Below are positions 22,301 through 31,934 of a stretch of 64,000 nt of DNA, piece after piece (the first letter of the stretch is position 1; each line of letters opens with the position of its first letter). The translations under genes and the position numbers were made by a program. The stretch spans positions 354,225 to 418,224 of the forward strand of contig KV419404.1 of the NCBI GenBank assembly GCA_001630475.1, read 5' to 3'. The stretch is from Sistotremastrum niveocremeum HHB9708 (Eukaryota; Basidiomycota; Agaricomycetes; Sistotremastrales; Sistotremastraceae). The notes below the pieces were generated by a model. That model was not told where the DNA came from, made no database searches, and saw only the letters and a program-made list of their open reading frames with translations.

Positions 22301-23184
22301 TCGGGAGCCAGCCCGGCTGCCTCTGCTTGTGCAGCAGCATCAGAGTCCTCCTGAATCTGGAAACCTGAGTAAACAGGAGTAGGTGGAGGCATCAACTTCC
22401 GAGCAGGATTTACTGCATATCCGGCAGGGGGAGTGACGATAACATATCCTGTGGGAGGAAGAATAGCATCCAGCTCTTCGTCAGTGAGATAACGGTTGTG
22501 CTTGTCGTCCTGATTGAGTCCGGGAGCATTCATGATGATCTGGGCCATGGGCGCGTCATCCTCAGTGTTAGTGGCGGCCTGATCCCAGCGAGAGCGCTTC
22601 GGCGTCTCTGCCACTGCGCTAGCTTCAGCTGGCGTCGCGTCCCATCTTGAGCGGCGTTTCTTGGGAGCTGACTCCTCCAGTGCCTTCTCAGACCACTCTC
22701 CAGTGGACTCTGGCTCCTGCTTGGCAACCTCTGAAGGCTCGGCGACGTCCCAACGGCGTTTTCGTTTCGCCCCTGCTGAGATGACAGCGAGTTCCTTCTC
22801 GGCTGCTTGGAACTCTGCTCGAGGTGGAGTCTTATCCAAGTCTGCCGCGCTGATTCCTTCTTCTTCTTCTCTCTTCCTCTCTTTATCTTCAATTGCCCGG
22901 CGAACTCTGGCCTCTTCCTTCTCCAGCATCTGAAGCCTCATGGCCTCTTTGTAGCCTGAGTCTCCAGCATCGCCACCTTGTTTGAAAGCATCTGCGCTCT
23001 CGACGCCTTCCCTGTTGAAACGGCGATTGTGATAGTCGGATTGTCGGGCAGCAACTTGGCGTTTCGAAGCTGTCTCCGCGAAAGGGTCGAAATTCTCCTC
23101 TTCAGCAAGGTCAGCAAACTCCTGCAGTACTTCCTTAGGAGCGCTGAACGAATCAACGAGACGTGGGGTATCCGGAGACGACAT
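19377..23184 (-). CDS. SF3B1: Splicing factor 3B subunit 1 (SF3B1, yeast Hsh155, fission yeast Prp10)
   Basis: SF3B1 is the large HEAT-repeat core of the U2 snRNP that clamps the branch-point helix. The N-terminus has RxxRWD-type U2AF-ligand motifs ([31 protein letters not shown]) and the p14-binding [20 protein letters not shown] region. About 20 HEAT repeats follow, e.g. [40 protein letters not shown] and [20 protein letters not shown]. Later exons carry [20 protein letters not shown] and [20 protein letters not shown], and the last exon encodes [20 protein letters not shown] with the stop at 19377. Start choice: ATG at 23184 ([20 protein letters not shown]). An in-frame ATG at 23253 exists, but a GTGAGA donor before it and an ACAG acceptor just before 23184 suggest that stretch is a 5' intron. 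The N-terminus seems shorter than in most homologues. Confidence 0.95.
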
Positions 23185-23253
23185 ACTGTTCGATGCAAGT
23201 CGCTGGTGCCGATCAGAGAGTGCCCAGGGAATTGAAACTCCGAACTCCGACAT

Positions 23254-23832
23254 ATCTCACCTTTTTGTTAGTAATACAGTACTGTGCTCCAACAATCATA
23301 TGTCCCAGTCACGCGTCACACCACCTCTCTTTGGGACACTAAAAAGTGTCCCGTCACGCGTCACATAGATTTTTGGGACACTTTTTATATAAAATAAAAT
23401 TTCAAAAATCATTTTTCGGCTCGGAAATGCGATTTGGGACACATTTTTTGCTTTGGTCACGCAGAAAATTTGGGTCTGGGACAGTGGGACACTTGGTTCA
23501 TTTTGGTCACATGTCACGGGGGTAGGGACACTTGTTTGTTGGAGCACAGTATACCGGTAATACATGTACTTATACTGACGGTTCGCTTTGGCCAGTAATA
23601 CTGCCAGTGGTACAGTATTTGGGCTACAAGTAACTTAGAGGGAGCGTCAATTTGAGGCGTATGGAAGAGATTCATACATTTACATTGCAACTGAGTATAG
23701 TACACTTGACACATAGCAGGCCGACATAATACAATTAGATGAAATAATAACAGTGCAATGCGATGTCAGTAGATGGAAGAAAGAAGAACCAGAAAGCATG
23801 GATGAAGATGTGCGTGAAGGTGTTGAAAGAGA
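23254..23832. other. Intergenic region between SF3B1 and MMS22
   Basis: It holds the MITE-like element at 23279-23556. On the minus strand TACTAAC followed by AAAAAG and GTGAGA sits at about 23253-23275, resembling splice signals next to the SF3B1 5' end. Beyond the element, 23557-23640 has several near-copies of GTAATAC, and the rest has no recognisable gene. Confidence 0.55.
23279..23556. mobile_element. Non-autonomous DNA transposon (MITE-like), about 275 bp
   Basis: The ends at 23280-23295 and 23536-23551 are 16-base perfect inverted repeats (TACTGTGCTCCAACAA). The similarity extends to about 27 bases with few mismatches, ending in GTCCC. Inside are at least five GGGACAC/GTGTCCC subterminal motifs and two exact copies of GTCACGCGTCAC 45 bases apart (23308-23319 and 23353-23364), with a third degenerate one. 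There is no transposase. The flanks offer two possible target duplications: TA at the repeat ends, or GTAATACA at 23271-23278 and 23557-23564. The second leaves a four-base asymmetry, so the class is undecided. Confidence 0.75.
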
Positions 23833-26800
23833 CTAAAGTCCAGCGATGAGGACCTGGAGAAGGCGAACCTTGTCACCAATACGATGGTCTGTGTGAGACA
23901 GGGAATGCGTTTGAAGGATCGTGAGGACCTCGTTACAAAAATCCAGATATGCATGATCCGAAGTCTATCATCCCGTCAGACACGGGCGATGATATAAATA
24001 GGAAAGGCTCACATGCAGGTTGTTTTCTATTGCGGACAACAATGACATGACATGAGAGCAGCCCTCGTTACACAATGATCGGGTGGCTTGGTCGTTCGTG
24101 TTCATTGCGCCGAGAGACTCAGAGAGCGAGCCGCAAATGGCTAGTAAAACTTGTTTAGTGGTACTGGGAGAATTTAGTGGTCAAGCCTACCGTCCAGAAG
24201 ATGGAGCCGATTGGCTTTGAAAGCTTCCTGGGTAGGCGCAAAATCCCGGCTAGAGAATGCCACCTTGCTAAATGCTTGCCTTAAAATACCATGTTTCATT
24301 GCATCGGCTTCGAACAGGCGAGATGAGTATTCGTGCTCAATGGTGACATGTGAGGTAGCCAGAGCTTGAAACCAGAAGTCGAAAAAGCGTTCTTTCATAG
24401 TCTGGACTCGAGTGAGTGATAGTATCCACACAATGGAAGGTGCAGTGTCACCTTATATGCATTGATGTCGACTTGAAGCAGCCGAAATAGAAATCGCAAT
24501 CCAACTTTGTAACGAGTGGACGGGTCAGAAATCCGACCCCAAGAACAGTCCCCGAAAACACAATACGAAAGCCATGCCTGGATAATGAATCAGAAGAAAA
24601 GAAGGACAAAGGAATTCGCTACCAACTTTTTGGCCATGTCTTACGACAATCTGAGCGCACGAGACCCAGCAATCGATCCACTTATCATATTCGCCGTTTC
24701 CGAAGGTTGCCGATCCTTCGCTGCTCGACGTTTTGTAGAAACGATCACAAATGAACGGAATAAATACTTTGTCCATGAGCTAAGAATCAAAATAGTCAGA
24801 ACGGGAGGCTGAGACTGAGAATTCTCCTTACTCGAACAGTCTCGGCGTCAGGGTCCTGTAGCGATGCATCCGAAGGGCCGTTTTCATGGAGAGCTGCGAT
24901 GAGCGCTGGGTCATCCATATTCCAGTCTTCAAATCCATAGTCTTCTTGACTCTCTTCGGAATTACCGTCAGGAGCTGCAGAAGTTGCCGAGGGCATTGCG
25001 GCGACTCGTTCGCAAACAAAAGCGTCCAAGAGTTTCATGATTTCACCAATCGTTCGGATATCACATTCGACTGTTTGCCTAGAATAGGCTTCAATCCAAG
25101 CAACAGCTTCGTCGTGATCTCAGTATCATCAGCTGCATGAGAGTTATTGACTACATACCGACATGCAAATATCTGACGTCGGGGCTGACTTTCTCGCGAT
25201 CCCTGTTGGCATCGAAGCTTTGGGTTTGCAAAGAAACACGCATACAACCCAGAAGTATCTGAAGTGCGATGATAGCGGCATTCTGAATCGCAGTCCTAGA
25301 ACGTGCTGATGGGTGTTCCGTTGATCTTCCCTTCAATGCCATTGTGGTGGTGATTTCTTCCAGAAGTTGTTTCGTCATATCCGTGGCCCAAGAAAAAATC
25401 TCATCCAGTGGCAACGATGAGTGCCTCAAAAGCACCGAAAGATACATCATGGCCCTGATGGTGGCAATGCGCGAGTTCTGATCAGCATTCTTGAATATGA
25501 CATATCGTCGCGATTGGCCGATTCTGAGTTCCATATTGCTTTTCGATGGGTCAAGAAAAATCGCCAAAAAGGAACACGTAAATCGATTGAATATCTTCGA
25601 GAGTTCCTGGCGCAATGGCGGATTGTCTCGAGAGAACGGCGTGGTCCCGACTGGCACGATCGCTGATAAAACCTTGATGGTTTTGACCGCACGCACGCGT
25701 TCCCCAAGGGCTTCTAGCGTATCACGATTGAATCGGACAACCAATTTCAAAAAACTACCAAATGCAGTATCGCGACGGGTCCATGTGTCGAGGATATGGA
25801 TATCGAATTCCCGGATAAACAGTGGAAAGTCGGACGATTCGCCAGACAGATTGGCGAAGTTCCGGGTACGGAAAATATCGCTTAACTTCATGATGACGCT
25901 GTAGGCTTCCTGTAGACGCCATTGCCATTTAGTACATAGGATGAGGCATCTCCAGATAACGAGTCGAACATAAACATCTCGTCGTTCAATGACGGAAGCC
26001 GGCTGATTTTTATCGACTTCCGGGTTTGCCTCCAGTCGAACAAATGACAGTGCTTCCAGTACAGCAGGCCACTGAGGGATAACATCCGTCAAAGATTTCA
26101 CCGACCCATAAGGTGTAAATTGACAAAGAGCACAGTAAGCGAAAATCAATTGCCACATGGATTCGCTGGTTTCGACAATATTGAGATTTTTGTGTGTATT
26201 GTTGTATAGCTGGATCAGGGGTAGGAGTGATAACGACGGGCGCGCGCCGGCAGGACCGTTCTCAACAGCCCGAGGTAGTAAATGGAGTATAGATATCCAT
26301 ATCTGTAGAATTACACCATTGGTGGCTTCCGCAGGGATCACGTCCTCCTCGGCGCGCAGCGATTCTAAGACGCCGTCGAAGCCAAAGCTCAAAAGCCATT
26401 CCAATAATTCGCGGAGACAATGCTTCCAATCATCAGAGTTCTGGAACATTAGAGAATCCTGTTCAGTGAAGAAGCTAGCTCCTTTCTCGTTAATTCGGAT
26501 AGCCATGTCGACCGCTATCCACAGCAACCACAATTGTCTCGGTTTCAAACTGCCTGGATCGCGTAGTTGTGAACCGCGTATTCGGGCAAGTAGGCGGTTG
26601 ATCTGCTCTGACAACGAGTTTAGGAGTGACGCAATCTGATCGTTGCTCCCATGGCCCAAGGTGACAGAGGTGACATATGTAGAAACGAAACGCAGCAACG
26701 AATTCACTTCTAGCCCGAGGATACCCTCGGACTGAGGAGCAGAGTCGGATGCCCAATCATACAGGCTGTCGAAGAGGTTGGGTAGGTGGCGATGCAGCTC

Positions 26801-29800
26801 GTGTGCCTCAGTTTTCGATGTCAAGGTTAGGCCAAACCCTACAAATGCATGTGGCAGAGGAAACTCCCGCCCGACGCGGTCTTTGAGATCCAACAACTCT
26901 TTCAGATACCCTCTCCCTACATAGCTCTCGCTTTCGATAGTGGTACCAGCTTTGAGAACATCGACGTCATAATCAAGACTGAGTTTCGCGGAAGTGATAG
27001 AACTCGCGGCAACCACTGGGGGCGAAGGTATGCGAGAAGGAATAAGCTCAGGTTCCACGTCAAACGGGACGTCATCGAATCGCGAACCCTCCACAATCCA
27101 AGAATCAAGTGAAGTTTGTGCTTGTGTATTGAGACCTCTTCGACTTCCTGCGCTACTTTTTGAGGACAACGGAGCCAGAGCTCGCTCAACCGCGTTGATG
27201 TCACCGGTCTCACTATCGCTATCGACAATATGCACGACGTGACGCCATCGAGAGGGTTGACGAGAGCCGCGTTTAACGAGAATTGGGGTCCCTTCAGTAT
27301 TTCCCTTTGGGTGCTTTCTCTTGTGATGGGCACGCGAAGGGTTTCGTTCGGTGTGGGCCACTGGGGTCATCTCGGGGCCTTGCCGTTTTTCTCTATCCTC
27401 GCTATCTTTTGGTTGGTGGTGGTGCCTTAGCCGAGGATTGTGAGAACGCCTTCTACTCTGGCCGAGGCGTTTTCGCTTCGAAGAGCGCGACGAAGTTCCT
27501 GGATCGCCAATACGCCTAGTTCTGGTAAGCATTCGATCGATGAGATCGGTCTCCCAGTGAGGAGCATTGCGAGTCTCGGAGCTTCTGTGTGCAGGGGATG
27601 TACCACGCTCAACGTTCCCAAGCCAGGTCGTGATATCGTGATCATCGAGTCCGTCTTCGCTCTCTTCTTCGACATCGCTTGGCGGTCGGGCTGCAGCGAT
27701 CTGCGGTGTTTGGGCGTCCGGTTCGTCCGCTGCGGACGACGAACTTTCAGAGTCTAATCGCAATCCGGAAAGTCTGGTCGAAGCCTGGTGGCCAGGTCGC
27801 AAACGCGACTGGCCTGGCTGCAATCCGTCAGACGATGCAGAAAGCGACCGCGTTCTCTTGCGCGCGGTTGCCCTTCGATGGGCTTGCTGCTGATTCTTTC
27901 CCATTATGACTCTCTTAGCCATCGCAGCTGGCATCATTCTCATCAGGGCTTTCATCCTGGCTCGATCTTTCTTGCTCATAACTGCCTGTCCTTCTCCCAG
28001 TGGTGAAGAGTTGGAACCGGACGAACCTCGGCCCTCGCTGTCATCGCTGTCATGATTAGAATCGCTGGAGACGTTGATTGGCGAATGTGATCGGGGTCGT
28101 TTTTGTCGCTTGCTCACGGTGGGCATTGGAGAACTTGAAGCAAGGTCAATAGGAAGATCCCTGCCGGATGTTCCAGGTGAATGGTCGTCTCCGTTGATAG
28201 AGATGGTTTCGTTTCTCCCTCCTTGAACTGGGGAAGTTTTTTTTCCAAGCTGAACATCGTCCAGAATCGCAACTGGCGAGGAGGGTCGTAGAAGAATGTT
28301 ATCCTCTTCTGGCCAACCGGCAGTCTCTTCATTATGATTGGCTGGAGATGAAAGAGACGAGTCATCCAAATGCGGCGTAACAGTTCTGGGAGGCGTGGTA
28401 GGTTCACTAGGAAAGGTTGTTCCCTGCGCCCTGATTTAGCGCACCGCGAGAACATCCGCTGAGCACATACCTCTTGATAATTTGGCTCAGGGGACACGGT
28501 TGTCCTTCTGACAATAGGTTTCGGCTTACTGTGGTGAGTGACCTTCGACGGTAATAGCGACAAGAAGGGGGGTAGACGAGGGTATTTATATAATCCATCT
28601 ATCGAAGTGATAGAGAGCGCTTCAGAGACAGGGCTAACATCCCGGGGTCTTTTCCGGGATACGACTGGGCGTGAGGCTGGCTCGGCGTCGACGGCCAAAT
28701 TTTCACGCCGACCTCGATATAGTCCGGACGGTGAATCAGGCGGTAGGATATGGCTCGGATAAGGCAGTTGCGATTCCTGAGACTCTTCTGCTAAGAATTC
28801 AGGGGCCTCTGGATCTACGACGGCATGGAAATTTCCAGTTGTGCGTCTCTCAGGGCTCTTATATTTGACTATCGCCTCGGGAACAGCTTGCAGCGCTTTC
28901 CGGTACATTCTTCGGTCATACTCATACGGATTGAGCTGCTTGTTAGACCGGTTCCTGAGTTGATATCGGCCGAAGGGGTTGCCTTCTTCGATTTGTGCTG
29001 CAGGGGAGGTAGGTTGAGGTGGAGGCGGTGACGATGATCCAGACGATGCCCGAGCCTGTAGTGGTGAGGATCTTGATCTGGGAGAAGTGAATGGATCCAC
29101 AGGGGAATGTGGACTGCAAATAACGGAATCCTCGGGAGGCGGAGTAAGAGGCGATGAAACTTTGAATGCGTCGTAGAAATTGGTATCATGGACCACTCGG
29201 GTCATCAAAGGTGTGGTGGTTGCTGATATAGAACCGCTTGGAAGAGCAGCTTCCTGATCAGCTGTCTGAAACGGGGGAGTTAAACGATAGGGCGGCGTAA
29301 ATGGGACTGATGCGGGGGCACGAAAGTCTGCAGTGGAGTGATTGAGTTCTGACTGCCCTTCAACCAATGAGAGGCTGTGAAAGGGAGGGGCGTTGTGGCC
29401 ACCGCCTTCGTCCACTGTGGTCTTCGACCTTGTCGCCGGCGATGTCGATCGTTCTGAAGGTGTATGGCTATCTCCCGCTTCCATGGGTTCTTCGACAGAG
29501 TTCTCTAAAGAGCAGGGTAGTAGTGAAGTTTCGGCCGTCTCTGGGTTATCAGAGTGCTCCATTATGACATCCTGATGAGGAAGCGCAGAGACGAAAAGGG
29601 GTTGGTCCAGGTGTGACCTATTCTCGGTATAGGATGGTACAGGATGAAGATCGTTCTGCGACAAGACAGGCTACATAACTATTAGAATACCAGATCAGCT
29701 ATGCAGATTGAATTTACCTGGAACTGTGTTAGGAAATCCATTTCATCACGATCATTGTCGACTTCATGCTCCAGCAGACTTGAAGTGGATGGCTGATTCT

Positions 29801-30029
29801 GAAATATGAGATACTTAAAGTCTGCTTGCAGAGCCAATATATCATAAGAGCTTACATCCAGGATCAGGGCGTGTCGCGGGAATGCGCGCACGTCTTTGCC
29901 AATGTCCGCATTTGTTGGCGAGGTATGCCTTTTCAGATGCAGCCAAGTGGTCTGGAACTCGGCCTGTTCCTCGGCGTCCGACGTGTCTACTATCTCTTCC
30001 ACATCATCGACGATTTCGAAGGAGCTCAT
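23833..30029 (-). CDS. MMS22: Mms22/Mus7-family replication-repair protein
   Basis: A very large gene. The N-terminus MSSFEIVDDVEEIVDTSDAE is followed by long disordered Ser/Pro/acidic regions, and then YQLRNRSNKQLNPYEYDRRM with YRKALQAVPEAIVKY, a motif conserved at the N-terminus of Mus7/Mms22 proteins. The basic linker leads to TSLDSWIVEGSRFDDVPFDV, LSLDYDVDVLKAGTTIESES and GRGYLKELLDLKDRVGREFP, the core Mms22 domain, then about 900 residues of helical repeats. Yeast Mms22 is the substrate adaptor of the Rtt101-Mms1 cullin ligase at stalled forks. The final exons (KTMKERFFDFWFQALATSHV, ICGSLSESLGAMNTNDQATR, GDKVRLLQVLIAGL) end at 23833. About nine introns; one exon of some 3.2 kb. The start is the first ATG of the acidic exon, 167 bases from the divergent DUF1295 gene. 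Confidence 0.85.
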
Positions 30030-30196
30030 AGACCAGGTATGAAGCAAGCATTCGGCGCGCTTTGGAGGTGCTGAACACGGTGTGACAGATCGGTCACGTA
30101 ACACCGTGACGTTACTTGTACCGAGATGTCTGGCAGCCATCGAGATCGCCTCCTAATGATGTTTCCAACGTTCTCTTGAGCCACCACACCTCTGCT
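30030..30196. promoter_or_regulatory. Bidirectional promoter of MMS22 and the DUF1295 gene
   Basis: 167 bases between divergent ATGs. CACGGTGT (30076-30083) and its exact reverse complement ACACCGTG (30101-30108) are separated by 17 bases. GTAAC (30098-30102) and GTTAC (30111-30115) form a second inverted pair around a CRE-like TGACGT. Confidence 0.5.
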
Positions 30197-31678
30197 ATGA
30201 CTCCCGTCCATGTCCTTGATAAATATTATCTGGCCATCACTCTTCTTGTGACCGTTGGTTATCAGCTTTCGGGCTTCGCGATTGCTTGGACGCTTCAGGC
30301 AGGTCCCTCATTTCAACTGTGCATATATGCAGTCCTGAGCTTCTCTGCAGTTCGACAAAATCACGGATTTTACTGGAGGTACAGTGAATTAACTTATCCC
30401 TGCGAGCCTCAACTCAACTATCTCAAAGGATCAAACTTTTTTCTATTAGGTATCCAACACTTGTTCTCCGAATTGTTGTCAGACCTGACCAAGAGTACAG
30501 CGTTGCTTACGTTGTTAATCGGACAAACTTTCTATGCAAGAAATATTGTGGCCAGTGTGCTGGTCATGATCTGGGCCACCAGGCTGGCCGGTTCGGCGAT
30601 CTTGCTCCTGTCAGTTGAAGAGATGCTCATTATTTTCCCTTTTTCAGGATTCCTTCTTTTCCGTGTTCTGAAGACTGGCAGCGACACTCGCTTCGACGAC
30701 ATTCGATCTCACTTTTTCAAGTTCTTCGGATTTTGGGTTGGTCAGATTGTCTGGGTACGTTGATTTGTCCTGTCAATGTCTCAATTCCTTCCATACTGAT
30801 CTAAACTTGGTCAGGTTTGGGTTGTATCCCTACCCGTCACGATTCTGAACTCTCCGGCGGTCTCCGATCTGTCTCTCGGAGGAAATAATCCGTCGTTTGG
30901 TCAAAGTCGTGATATCGCAGGAATCGTGATCTGGGCCCTAGGATGGCTGATAGAGTCCGTTGCTGATGCACAGAAGGTGAAACCATCTGCTATTTGTGCC
31001 AGTTGCGGAATCAAATTCTGTATAGTTCCATTACAAGTCTTCAAAACCGCCTCGTGGGGTCCCAATGAAAGTGAGAACCCGTCCATACTTCCTTTGTACC
31101 AACCTTACCAGTTTCTGTCAGACTGGCTTATGGGCCTGGTCGCGCCATCCACCATATTTTGGAGAGTAAGTACACACCTCGGGGATATTTCATGCGACTC
31201 AGTATCTAACAGGATGCTCTGTTGGTGGGGTATATGGATCTTTTGTTTGACTCCGAGCGTCGATGGCACGATCACTCATGCTGCCAGAAGAGCGCAATAT
31301 GCGTCAATAGTCTCTCCGTTGTTGACTACACTGTGAGTGCCCTGTCAAGGTACTAATATTAATGCGAATGACTGAGTTTTTCATACTAGACTTCTGATGT
31401 TCGCTTCTGGTGTGCCGACTGCTGAGAAGCCGCAAGCCAAGAAATTCTACCTAATGTCATATGGTCCACAGGAAGACCAGAATGACCCAAGTATTTGGCA
31501 AAACTACAAAGAGTACCTGTCGTCCACTTCGATTCTCGTTTTGATCCCCCCTACCATCTATCGAGCTTTCCCCACGGCGCTGAAGAGGACGATACTATTC
31601 GACTTTCCCATGTATCAGTTTGATGAGGCCAAAGACGGTCCCAAAGCCATTGACGATGCTCGTAAGCAGGGGCAATAA
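30197..31678 (+). CDS. DUF1295 integral membrane protein (steroid 5-alpha-reductase-like)
   Basis: The start MTPVHVLDKYYLAITLLVTV is a membrane helix. Exons then give GSNFFLLGIQHLFSELL-adjacent segments, LLIGQTFYARNIVASVLVMI, then GFLLFRVLKTGSDTRFDDIR, HFFKFFGFWVGQIVWVWVVS, DIAGIVIWALGWLIESVADA and, after careful splicing, KFHYKSSKPPRGVPMKTGLW then AWSRHPPYFGEMLCWWGIWI. The SRHPPYFGE block is the catalytic-like motif of the DUF1295 / 3-oxo-5-alpha-steroid 4-dehydrogenase C-terminal fold. The end is RTILFDFPMYQFDEAKDGPK. The family is common in fungi without a proven substrate. Six introns; the frame I describe differs from the naive open frame around 31020-31190, where an unspliced reading hides the SRHPPYFGE motif. 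Confidence 0.83.
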
Positions 31679-31878
31679 CCAATTCCATTCTCGTTCCTAG
31701 CATATTCCTTCTCTGTTTCTCGATTTTGTAATGTGAATGATAGACCTGTGAACCACTTGTAGTAGAGCCCGGGATGAAAGAAGCAGCGGAACCGTGACAG
31801 TGCCTGCTATTGTTGCGATCGCGTCGCGTGGCAGCCGCTTGTTCAACAACAGCTTCCTTGTCCCCTTACCTTGCGGCC

Positions 31879-31886
31879 TATATAAG
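31879..31886 (+). promoter_or_regulatory. TATA box of the ADF-H/PH gene
   Basis: TATATAAG, 49 bases upstream of the start codon at 31935; a canonical match. Confidence 0.6.
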
Positions 31887-31934
31887 ACGGTCAGCTCTTG
31901 ACGGGCACTCACGTTCCTTTCATATCCTGCTGAC

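Noticed and set aside
23296-23565. Open frame of 89 codons across the MITE-like element
   Set aside because: No transposase motif and nearly all of it is made of the element's repeats; not a plausible protein.
28114-29664. Separate gene upstream of the large Mms22 exon
   Set aside because: Its QLNPYEYDRRMYRKALQAVP block is the N-terminal Mms22/Mus7 motif, and splicing joins it to the downstream exon as one gene.
30901-31336. DUF1295 protein lacking its catalytic-type motif
   Set aside because: The unspliced frame hides it, but splicing at 30976-31030 and 31071-31127 restores TGLWAWSRHPPYFGEMLCWW in frame.
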